A stretch of 64,000 nt of DNA from an uncultured Bacteroidales bacterium (GTDB lineage Bacteria; Bacteroidota; Bacteroidia; Bacteroidales; UBA932): the NCBI GenBank assembly GCA_900316045.1, contig ONBM01000008.1:1-64000 (forward strand), read 5' to 3'. A model generated the notes under the pieces. It was not told the DNA's origin and searched no databases. It saw nothing but the letters and a program-made list of their open reading frames with translations. Numbering within the stretch: the stretch's first letter is position 1; the number at the start of each line of letters is the position of its first letter. The translations under genes were made by a program, and so were the position numbers. Below are positions 35,929-44,011 of the stretch, piece after piece.

Positions 35929-38900
35929 TAGAAGTTTACATTGACACCGACGCTGACATTCTTCGTGATAGGATAACCGTAGTTACTATTCTGTTCCGGG
36001 TCAATGTGGGTGATTCTCAGATGATTCCAATCGTAAAGATTCTGGCCGCTGGCATAGATTCTTAGAGACTTCACGCCAGCTTTCGACAAGAATCTGAAAG
36101 GAAGAGTGTAACCAATTTCAATATTCTTGAGCCTCATGAAGGCGCGGTTCTGAATGAAGAAATCGTTCTGCCTATGGCTTACAGCTTGCGCCGTAGAAAC
36201 AGCCGGATAAGAAATCTTCTCTCCATTCTGCCAGCGTTCCTGCGTCCAGGCATGCCTGGTCCATTCAAAGAATGTTCCTGCCTTCGTATATTCAATGACA
36301 CCCTGACCGCTGAAATATTTCGAATATTGGCCAACGCCAGAGAAGAGAACATTGATATCGAAGCCTTTTATGTTGGCGCTCAAGTTGATTCCATAGACTA
36401 TTCCCGGGATGGATGTTGAATATCCGATTGGAGAAAAATCCTTGTCATCAATCTTTTGATCACCATTTATGTCCTTATAGACGAAATCTCCGACTCTAGG
36501 CGTTCCAAAAGCATAAGGAAAATAATTGTCAATTTCCTCCTGAGAAGTGAAATAGCCCTTGCCAGGCGAGTTCCAGTCAATTTTGTATCCCCAAGCCTGC
36601 CCAAGCCTGAAACCTTCGACACGGTAACGATAGGCATAGTCGTCCGTTCTCATAGGTTCATCGTACTCAATCACCTTATTCTTATTGTAGCCAAAGTTAC
36701 CCTTGACGCTGAAAGAATAATCTTTATTGAACGTGTGGCTATAGGAAAGTTCTACCTCACAGCCTTTATTGTCCACTTTGCCCATGTTGACTGCCGGAAT
36801 GTTTCCGGAAGGAACGCCTTGGAACTGAGGTATGGTCTGCCGGTTGATTAGGATATGATCCCTGTTCTCCTTGAAAAGTTCGACGTTCAATCTCAAGTCC
36901 TTGAAAAGTCCAAGTTCGAATCCCAGATTGTACTTATGAGCGACTTCCCACTGGATTTGCTTGTTCCCGATTTTTCCTTCGCTGATGGTATGACCGCCAA
37001 GGCCTCCAGTACTCGTTCCCCCGCCACTTGCGCTCATGTGATCCAAGTACAGGAATCTCAAATTTCCCATGCTGTCATTTCCAACTTCTCCGTATGAAGC
37101 GCGGAATTTCAACCAAGTGACAATTGGATTGTCTTTGAGGAAATTCTCGTTGCTGGCCACCCACCCGATAGAGCCTGCCGGGAAGAAACCGAACCTGTTG
37201 TTAGGAGCGAACTGCTCCGATCCATTGTAGCCGAAATTAGCTTCTGCAAGGTATTTGTCTTCATAGGAATATGTAAATCTTGCCGAAGTACCAATCACAT
37301 TGTAAGGAATTGCTTCCACGCCACCAGTGTCCGTAGTCTCGTAATTTCGCCTATTCGCTAGAACCATGGCCGTAACATTGTGCTTTCCGAAAGTTCTGTC
37401 GTAATTTATAGTAGCCTGGGTGTAAATAGTGAAATTACTGAGACGAGAATTGCCGATAGTCATCGATTTGCTCTTATCTTGAAGCAATGAATATGTCAGA
37501 GTGTTGTTGGCATAGTCAACATTCGCAGTATAGATTGGCTCTTCAATGCTGCCCTCGAGCAATCCGTAGTTGTAAGTATCGTACGAAATCATGCCGGTGA
37601 GGCTCAAGCCTTTCGTGATGAGAGAGCCTAAATCCCAGGTCATGGAAAGCTGCGCATTCAGGTTCTTTCTCTTGTCCTTGCGGAAACCTCGGCGGTTCAT
37701 GATTTCGAATGCCGTACGGTCAAGATAGTTGTATGAGAGGACGTAGCCATCATCGACTCCGAACCAAGACTTGGTGGTAGGTCCTGGAGAAATCGGCAGA
37801 ATAGTCTGACATTGATAAATAAGGTCTGTTATCATCCAGTTCGCATCGTTTTTGTACATTGCGCCTACGGCAGGCATGTTCACGTTCTCTGCATACGAAG
37901 CCAGTTTGAGGGACGCAGTCAAATTCCTCGCAAGCTGGAAATCCAGGTTGGACCTCAGGCTAAGCCTGTCCATGAAGCATTGCGGATTGTATCCCAGCTT
38001 GTCAGGGTCCTCCGTGTTAAGATTGCCGCCCTGATGGATATAGCCAAAGTTGAGGAAGTACTTTACGAAGTCTGTGCCGCCGGAGACATTCACGTTCGCT
38101 CGGGTCTGAGGGGTATTTTTCTTGAGGTACATGTTGTACCAGTCATTGTCCGGGTACATGTACAGCCTCATCTTCTTCTGAGTCTCATAGTCAGCGGCAG
38201 CAGGATCAAGACCCTGAAGAGGATCCCTGTATTTATTAATCACCTCTTCTGAATAAGCCGGATCGAGTCCATCATTCGTCAAAGCCTCATTTCGCAACTC
38301 GCAGTACTCCCAAGAATGCAGTCTCTTTGGAGTCCTTGTGAATGATATCCAGCTCTGATCTACCGTGACATTCAACTGAGGCTTGCCTTTCTGCCCCTGC
38401 CTAGTCTGAATGAGAATTACGCCATTGGCACCCTCGATTCCATAAAGGGCGGTGGCAGAAGCATCCTTAAGCACAGAGATGCTCTCAACCTCGTTCATGT
38501 CAATGGTTCTGATGTTGTCTCTCTCAACTCCATCAACAAGAACCAAAGGTGATTTTCCATTCAAAGTCGAGGCACCACGAAGATACATCGTGGCGCCATC
38601 GACGCCAGGCTGGCCTCCTGCATTCTGCAAGGAAGAAAGACCGGTGACGCGTCCCGCAAGGGCGTTGTCCAGACGGGTAGTAGTAGTCTTTCGCAAGTCT
38701 TGCGATGAGACCGTGGCTATGGAGCCGGTCACGGAGACTTTCCTTTGCTGGCCGTAGGCAACCATCACGACTTCGTCAAGGACCTCGGTGTCCGGGACAA
38801 GCTTCACGTTGTATTCCGTCTTGGAATCTTTGAACTTCTGAGTCACATAGCCAATGCAGGATACTACGACCACTGCATTGTCCGGGACATTTCCTAAGAC

Positions 38901-39128
38901 GAAGGTACCTTTCTCGTCTGTCATAGTGCCGTTGGTGGTTCTTTCCACGAGGACAGTCACCCCCGGCATAGGCTGGTTATTCTCATCGATTACCTTTCCA
39001 GTAATCTTCCGGCCATTCGTCTGAGCCTGAACTAGTCCGGTGCCAGAAGCAAATAGCATCAACACAGCCACTATCATTGCCTGCAAATCATGCAAGCCAT
39101 GACCTGTACTTTCATTGTGTACTTTCAT
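35928..39128 (-). CDS. SusC/RagA family TonB-linked outer-membrane transporter, pair 1
   Basis: A 1,066-residue SusC homologue. It has a signal peptide (MIVAVLMLFASGTGLVQAQ), then the regulatory-like domain (GKVIDENNQPMPGVTVLVE) and the TonB-interacting segment (LDEVVMVAYGQQRKV). The plug motif VESISVLKDASATALYG is followed by a barrel ending VGVNVNF. It is the first Sus gene after rhaT, with a 110-base gap that could hold a promoter or processing site, though no clear promoter was found there. It imports oligosaccharide with the downstream SusD. Confidence 0.95.
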   Translation of the reverse strand: MKVHNESTGHGLHDLQAMIVAVLMLFASGTGLVQAQTNGRKITGKVIDENNQPMPGVTVLVERTTNGTMTDEKGTFVLGNVPDNAVVVVSCIGYVTQKFKDSKTEYNVKLVPDTEVLDEVVMVAYGQQRKVSVTGSIATVSSQDLRKTTTTRLDNALAGRVTGLSSLQNAGGQPGVDGATMYLRGASTLNGKSPLVLVDGVERDNIRTIDMNEVESISVLKDASATALYGIEGANGVILIQTRQGQKGKPQLNVTVDQSWISFTRTPKRLHSWEYCELRNEALTNDGLDPAYSEEVINKYRDPLQGLDPAAADYETQKKMRLYMYPDNDWYNMYLKKNTPQTRANVNVSGGTDFVKYFLNFGYIHQGGNLNTEDPDKLGYNPQCFMDRLSLRSNLDFQLARNLTASLKLASYAENVNMPAVGAMYKNDANWMITDLIYQCQTILPISPGPTTKSWFGVDDGYVLSYNYLDRTAFEIMNRRGFRKDKRKNLNAQLSMTWDLGSLITKGLSLTGMISYDTYNYGLLEGSIEEPIYTANVDYANNTLTYSLLQDKSKSMTIGNSRLSNFTIYTQATINYDRTFGKHNVTAMVLANRRNYETTDTGGVEAIPYNVIGTSARFTYSYEDKYLAEANFGYNGSEQFAPNNRFGFFPAGSIGWVASNENFLKDNPIVTWLKFRASYGEVGNDSMGNLRFLYLDHMSASGGGTSTGGLGGHTISEGKIGNKQIQWEVAHKYNLGFELGLFKDLRLNVELFKENRDHILINRQTIPQFQGVPSGNIPAVNMGKVDNKGCEVELSYSHTFNKDYSFSVKGNFGYNKNKVIEYDEPMRTDDYAYRYRVEGFRLGQAWGYKIDWNSPGKGYFTSQEEIDNYFPYAFGTPRVGDFVYKDINGDQKIDDKDFSPIGYSTSIPGIVYGINLSANIKGFDINVLFSGVGQYSKYFSGQGVIEYTKAGTFFEWTRHAWTQERWQNGEKISYPAVSTAQAVSHRQNDFFIQNRAFMRLKNIEIGYTLPFRFLSKAGVKSLRIYASGQNLYDWNHLRITHIDPEQNSNYGYPITKNVSVGVNVNF

Positions 39129-39238
39129 GCATGAAATTGATTAAATCGTTTTAGAATACGTCATTTTAAATTATGTGCATGCAGGCCATAAACCGTCTGC
39201 AAAAGCAAGGTTAATTAAGAAACATTGTGATTAGATTA

Positions 39239-40243
39239 TTATATCAGCTGAGGGAGGAAAGAAGATACGATAAGCACGACAAGGCCAATCACCAATACAC
39301 TGATCGTCTTCTTCGAGCAGCCCTTCCATTCCTTGAGTATTATTCCCCAAACGTTGGAGAATGTGACATTCAGAGACATAAGGATGCACCAGCTGAAGGC
39401 AAGCAAGACTGGAGCATTCTGCAGGAAGCCTTTCCCTAGACTGAGGCCGAAGAACTGCGAGTACCATAATATTCCCGCAAGCGCACAGAAAATCAAGTTA
39501 TTGACCCATACGCTCCCCTTGCCATAGTCTCCCCACGTCTTGTTCTTTTGATTCTGGAATAAGCAATATACGGCATTTGTCAAGAATCCTCCGAATGTAA
39601 CTAGCAGGGTCGCCGGGAGAGTTTTGAATATCGGTTTGGAAGCCTCCCAAGAGAGAGGTTCTCCGAAACCTAGGCCGATTGCGAAGCAGGCGCTCATGAA
39701 GCCGGCCAGCAGGGCGACCAGAATGCCTTTTCCGAAATTGAAATCCTTGACTGACTCTTTTTTCTTATCGTCATCAACTTCCTTCGTCTTAAGCATTCCA
39801 GCCCAGCCAATGATGCCTATTCCGAGAAGCGTAACGACGACTCCTATTATGACAGGAGCAGTCAGGTCTCCGGCTTTGCCGGTGAACAGAGGCGTGAGGA
39901 TTGTTCCAAGGCCTGCGCAAGTGCCAAGCGCGATGGATTGTCCTAAGGCTACCCCAAGATAACGCATGGAGAGGCCGAAAGTCAAGCCGCCGACACCCCA
40001 TAGGATGCCAAAGAATATGGTCTTGAACGTAGCGGCAGGATTAGCGGCATATAGGGCGAAAAGATTCTCGCCGGCAGGTACTGCAAGCAAGGCGCCCATC
40101 AAAGGGAATACGAGCCATGCGAACACGCCCTGGATTATCCAGTAGGACTCCCAGCTCCAATCCTTAACCTTATTGATAGGGACATAGCTGCTTGACTGGC
40201 AGAATGCCCCTATCGCTATTATCAGTAATCCTAAGAATATCAT
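39239..40243 (-). CDS. rhaT: L-rhamnose/H+ symporter
   Basis: A 334-residue inner-membrane protein with about ten hydrophobic helices and the RhaT sequence pattern (FCQSSSYVPINKVKDWSWESYW near the N-terminus, GQSIALGTCAGLGTILTPL in the middle). RhaT brings L-rhamnose from periplasm to cytoplasm using the proton gradient. It lies eight bases downstream of rhaA and forms the bridge between the catabolic genes and the Sus genes on the same strand. Confidence 0.93.
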   Translation of the reverse strand: MIFLGLLIIAIGAFCQSSSYVPINKVKDWSWESYWIIQGVFAWLVFPLMGALLAVPAGENLFALYAANPAATFKTIFFGILWGVGGLTFGLSMRYLGVALGQSIALGTCAGLGTILTPLFTGKAGDLTAPVIIGVVVTLLGIGIIGWAGMLKTKEVDDDKKKESVKDFNFGKGILVALLAGFMSACFAIGLGFGEPLSWEASKPIFKTLPATLLVTFGGFLTNAVYCLFQNQKNKTWGDYGKGSVWVNNLIFCALAGILWYSQFFGLSLGKGFLQNAPVLLAFSWCILMSLNVTFSNVWGIILKEWKGCSKKTISVLVIGLVVLIVSSFLPQLI

Positions 40244-40251
40244 ATTACGAA

Positions 40252-41502
40252 TTACCTATTAGACAGGACGGTCTTCTCGTATTTTTCAATCTCAGGGATG
40301 AACTCTGTCCCGACAGGAACTTCGTTCTTGTAGTTGAAATAGTCGTAAACAGCGCCGAACGGCAACGACTTGGCCTCTTCAAGCAACGCAAGTCTCTGGA
40401 AATACTGTCCCTTATCCTCGTATTTGCGAAGAGTCTTGAGAGGCTCAAGCAGAGCTTGAAGAATGCACTTCTGAGTAGCCCTGGTACCGATTACGTACGC
40501 ACCTATTCTGTTGATAGACGCATCAAAATAGTCGAGTCCGATGTGGACGCGGTTCAGGGCATTGCAGCGAACGACTTCCTTGAACAAATCCAGAGTCTGA
40601 TCGTTCATGATAACCACGTGATCGGAATCCCAGCGGACAGGACGGCTGGTATGAAGCATCAGCTCCGGCACGAACAGCAAGAGGGAAGAGACCATGTCGC
40701 TGATGTTCTCGGTCTGCTCATAATGTCCGGTGTCGAGGGTGTACATGAGCTTTCTCGTGGAGCAGTAGCCAGCGACGAAATCATGAGAGCCAACCGTGTA
40801 GCTTTCGAGGCCGATACCGAAAAGTTTCGCCTCCAGGCAGGTCTTCATGTGATGAAGATCCTCGCTAAGGATATCGTCCAGAGACTCGGCGAAAATCTCG
40901 CGGTAACGCATCCGCTCTACAGTCAGGTCTTTCGAGCCGTCATGCACCCAGATGTTCATGATGCAAGGATCCTTCTGTGCCTTGCCCATGGCATCGGCAA
41001 TCCTGCGGCACCGCTTCGTGTGCTCGATCCAGAAATCACGGATGCCCTTGTCCGGATTGGCCAGGGACAGGTTCCCGCTCTTCGGGTGCGAGAAGGAAGT
41101 GGAATTGAAGTCCAGCTTGATCCCCAGATTCTTTGCCCAGTCCATCCAGCTCTTGAAATGCTTTGGCTCGCACTGGTCACGGTCTACGAATCCGTCTTTG
41201 AAATCGCCATACACCTCGTGCAGGTTGACGCGCTGGGTTCCTGCCAGCAGTTTCATGACGAACTCAAGGTCGCCGCGCACCTCATCGATGTTGCGAGCCC
41301 TCCCTGGGTAGTTTCCCGTGGTCTGGATGCCGCCAGACAGGGCCTCGTTACGCTCAAAGCCAATCACGTCATCTGTCTGCCAGCACTGAAGAGAGATCGG
41401 AATCTTCTCCAGTTGCGCAATGGCTTTATCAGTATCAACTCCTAGAGCGGCATAGCGTTCCTTAGCTGCCGCATACGCTTTCTCTATTGATTTTGAATCC
41501 AT
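40252..41502 (-). CDS. rhaA: L-rhamnose isomerase
   Basis: A 416-residue cytoplasmic isomerase converting L-rhamnose to L-rhamnulose. The length is close to that of E. coli RhaA (419). Recognisable features are the N-terminal ISLQCWQTDDVIGFE and the metal-site segments LKLDFNSTSFSHPK, MNIWVHDGSKD, LDTGHYEQTENISD and RWDSDHVVIMND. It sits 20 bases downstream of rhaB. The Bacteroides naming system calls this gene rhaI. No sign of damage. Confidence 0.95.
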   Translation of the reverse strand: MDSKSIEKAYAAAKERYAALGVDTDKAIAQLEKIPISLQCWQTDDVIGFERNEALSGGIQTTGNYPGRARNIDEVRGDLEFVMKLLAGTQRVNLHEVYGDFKDGFVDRDQCEPKHFKSWMDWAKNLGIKLDFNSTSFSHPKSGNLSLANPDKGIRDFWIEHTKRCRRIADAMGKAQKDPCIMNIWVHDGSKDLTVERMRYREIFAESLDDILSEDLHHMKTCLEAKLFGIGLESYTVGSHDFVAGYCSTRKLMYTLDTGHYEQTENISDMVSSLLLFVPELMLHTSRPVRWDSDHVVIMNDQTLDLFKEVVRCNALNRVHIGLDYFDASINRIGAYVIGTRATQKCILQALLEPLKTLRKYEDKGQYFQRLALLEEAKSLPFGAVYDYFNYKNEVPVGTEFIPEIEKYEKTVLSNR

Positions 41503-41522
41503 GATTGTAATGTATTGATGAG

Positions 41523-42944
41523 TTATTTTTCTGGTAAATATGTCTTCGTCTCTATTGAATTGGCTATTATCCGCCTCATTTCCCAGCGATCCTTGACCAA
41601 ACCGGCAGCTTTCGCCTGAAGCATGACGTTCCCAATCGCAGTACCTTCAACCGGGCCGGCAATGACAGGAATGCCTAATGCATTGGCAGTCAGCGTACTC
41701 AGGAGCTTGTTAGCAGAACCTCCGCCTATGACATGCAGTTTCTCGATCTTGAATGACGCAAAGCCTTGTAGCATGGCAATCACATCTACGTATCTCTTAG
41801 TAAGGCTGTGATAAATGCAGCTGATCATTTCGCCATCAGTAACAGGCACCCTCTGACCAGATTCACGCAGAGCGGTCTTGATCTCCGCATCCATATCCTT
41901 TGGCGCAGCAAAACGAGGATCATCAGGGTTTATAGTGGATGGGAAATCAATCGCTTTCCAGCCCATTTCCTCTATCTGCGCATAATTGTATTTGCGGCCT
42001 TCCCTCTCCCAAGTCTTCCTGGACTGCTCCAGCAGCCAGAAACCTGTGATATTCTTGAGGAATCTGGTAGTGCCGTCAATGCCGCCCTCATTAGTGATGT
42101 TATATTCAAGAGACTTCCCATTGATGATAGGCGTCGTTGACTCAATTCCCATCAGGCTCCATGTTCCCGAGCTAAGGTAAGCGAACTTTTCATCGGCTGC
42201 CGGCACGGCTGCAATAGCAGAAGCCGTGTCATGACCTGCGACGGCAACGACAGGAATCGGCCCCAGTCCCGTCTCATCTTGAAGTTCTTTTTTCAAGACG
42301 CCAACCTTTGTGCCCGGCTGAACCAGGTCTAGCAATATGCTGGAGTCGCACCCCAGCCTGTCCAGAAGTGACCTATCCCAATTCCTTGTGCGCGGGTCGA
42401 TCATGCCGGAAGTAGAAGCTATCGTGTACTCACAGAACTGATTTCCAGTTAGGAAATACGACATGAGATCGGGCATGAACAGAATGTGTTTCGCCTTATG
42501 GATTGAAGAAGCCGGATCCTTATGCTGGGCATAAATCTGAAAGATGGAATTGAAATTCATTATCTGCAGCCCGTCCGCATCGTAAAGTTCCGTCCTTGGG
42601 ATGACCTTGAAAACCTCTTCGGGAATTCCATCCGTATAAGGATCCCTGTAAGCCCTTGGCTCACCAAGGATTCTGCCATCTGACCCTATGCAACCGAAAT
42701 CCACCCCCCAAGTGTCAACGCCAATGGAACTAATCTCGATGCCCAGTTCCCGGACTTTTCTCAAGGCTGCCTTGAAATGACCGAACAGAGAATCGATGTC
42801 CCAGTAATATTTCCCCTCTGATTCCTTGACTCCATTTGGAAATCTGTATATTTCCTGACTAGAAAATTTGTCATCAGAAACAGTGCCTATTATAGCCCTT
42901 CCGCTGGTAGCGCCTAAATCAAAAGCTAAGAAATTGCTCCCCAT
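41523..42944 (-). CDS. rhaB: L-rhamnulose kinase
   Basis: A 473-residue FGGY-family sugar kinase that phosphorylates L-rhamnulose at O1. The N-terminal ATPase motif is FDLGATSGRAIIG, the catalytic Asp lies in GVDTWGVDFG, and the C-terminal phosphate motif region is IGGGSANKLL. It is the first gene of the long minus-strand operon and is divergent from the AraC gene. A TAAGTTTG -7 element (minus strand, 42961-42968) without a matching -33 lies just upstream, as expected of an activator-dependent promoter. Confidence 0.95.
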   Translation of the reverse strand: MGSNFLAFDLGATSGRAIIGTVSDDKFSSQEIYRFPNGVKESEGKYYWDIDSLFGHFKAALRKVRELGIEISSIGVDTWGVDFGCIGSDGRILGEPRAYRDPYTDGIPEEVFKVIPRTELYDADGLQIMNFNSIFQIYAQHKDPASSIHKAKHILFMPDLMSYFLTGNQFCEYTIASTSGMIDPRTRNWDRSLLDRLGCDSSILLDLVQPGTKVGVLKKELQDETGLGPIPVVAVAGHDTASAIAAVPAADEKFAYLSSGTWSLMGIESTTPIINGKSLEYNITNEGGIDGTTRFLKNITGFWLLEQSRKTWEREGRKYNYAQIEEMGWKAIDFPSTINPDDPRFAAPKDMDAEIKTALRESGQRVPVTDGEMISCIYHSLTKRYVDVIAMLQGFASFKIEKLHVIGGGSANKLLSTLTANALGIPVIAGPVEGTAIGNVMLQAKAAGLVKDRWEMRRIIANSIETKTYLPEK

Positions 42945-42955
42945 AATATTATAGT

Positions 42956-43034
42956 GTTATCAAACTTACTCATTATGCGTTATCAACCTTTCCATTTAAT
43001 GGTTGATGTACAAATATCCATAATTTACGGATAT
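42956..43034. promoter_or_regulatory. Putative operator sites for the rhamnose regulator, with rhaB -7 element
   Basis: GTTATCAAAC (from 42956) and GTTATCAACC (from 42979) form a direct repeat 23 bases apart, and the second also forms an inverted repeat with GGTTGAT at 43001-43007. A separate palindrome, ATATCC and GGATAT (43014-43019 and 43029-43034), lies further along. On the minus strand the rhaB -7 element TAAGTTTG (42961-42968) overlaps the first copy, and no TTG occurs at the proper -33 spacing. An AraC protein bound to the upstream copies could supply activation. Confidence 0.55.
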
Positions 43035-43062
43035 AAATTTTAATACATAATGACATAATTAC

Positions 43063-43093
43063 TTTGAAAATTGACTCAAAAAAGCAATCTTTG
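43063..43093 (+). promoter_or_regulatory. Promoter for the AraC regulator gene
   Basis: TTTG at 43063-43066 and AATCTTTG at 43086-43093 are 19 bases apart, one mismatch from the Bacteroidetes consensus. The start codon at 43109 follows 16 bases later. Confidence 0.55.
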
Positions 43094-43108
43094 CAAAAAA
43101 GACGAACT

Positions 43109-44005
43109 ATGCCTTCCCTTCACCTTAAATATCTAGCCGTAAGCCAGTCCGACATAAAATGGGGCACAGCCGTGGATTCGGTTGGTTTTCAAGACATAGC
43201 TCCAGGAATGGAATACCCGCCTCAGGGACATCCTCTGACATATTTGTTTTCAACGAGAAAAGGAAGAATCCTGAATGAATATCAGATTCTCTACCTGACG
43301 AAGGGCAAAGGAAAATTTTCTTCAGCCACGTTAGGCAAAGGAAAATTCGTTCCTCTTGAGTCAGGGATGATGTTTCTCCTCTTCCCTGGGGAATGGCATA
43401 CTTATTTCCCTGACATTACAACCGGATGGAAAGAATATTGGATAGGATTTTCCGGAAATTTCGCACACAATCTTGTAAAAAATGGGTTCTTCTCCCCTGA
43501 CAAGCCGATATTCAAAGTGAATATCCACGAGGACATCGTCAACCTTTACGAGACTGCGATTTCTGTCGCTGAAAAACAGGAGGCCGGCTTCCAGCATGTC
43601 CTGGCCGGAATCGTGGACAGGCTGCTCAGCCTAGCATTCTACTACGACAAACAGACGTTCTACAATGACTCGTCAATCGTCAATAAAATCAACGAGGCCA
43701 AGATTCTCGTCATAGAGAATTACGCTACGATTTCACCAGAGGAAATCGCAGAGAAGCTCTGCCTAAGCTACTCGTCTTTCAGAAAGTCTTTCAAGGAATA
43801 TACCGGATTCTCCCCTGCCAAATATATAAACGACGTGAGGATGAACAAGGCCAAGGAACTGCTCACGAACTCCGACATGAGCATCAAGGAAATCTCCTAC
43901 GCCTCAGGCTTCAACAACCACGATTATTTCTTCACCGCTTTCAGAAGACGCACTGGACAGACTCCCGCAGAGTACAGGGCGCTCACCAAAGGGTTGAAGC
44001 TTTAG
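43109..44005 (+). CDS. AraC family regulator, probable rhamnose activator
   Basis: A 298-residue regulator with an N-terminal AraC-type sensing domain and two C-terminal helix-turn-helix units (EIAEKLCLSYSSFRKSFKEYTG and IKEISYASGFNNHDYFFTAFRR). The sensing domain is a cupin-like fold (FPGEWHTYFPD ... WIGFSG). The divergent position next to rhaB, as for the Bacteroides rhamnose regulator, suggests it senses rhamnose or rhamnulose and controls the rha/Sus operon. Position 43109 is chosen over 43064 because the latter would include the promoter. Confidence 0.88.
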   Translation: MPSLHLKYLAVSQSDIKWGTAVDSVGFQDIAPGMEYPPQGHPLTYLFSTRKGRILNEYQILYLTKGKGKFSSATLGKGKFVPLESGMMFLLFPGEWHTYFPDITTGWKEYWIGFSGNFAHNLVKNGFFSPDKPIFKVNIHEDIVNLYETAISVAEKQEAGFQHVLAGIVDRLLSLAFYYDKQTFYNDSSIVNKINEAKILVIENYATISPEEIAEKLCLSYSSFRKSFKEYTGFSPAKYINDVRMNKAKELLTNSDMSIKEISYASGFNNHDYFFTAFRRRTGQTPAEYRALTKGLKL

Positions 44006-44011
44006 GGTTAT

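Noticed and set aside
40192..41445. 417-codon open frame on the plus strand
   Set aside because: Antisense to rhaA and no similarity to any protein I know; rhaA is clearly the real gene.
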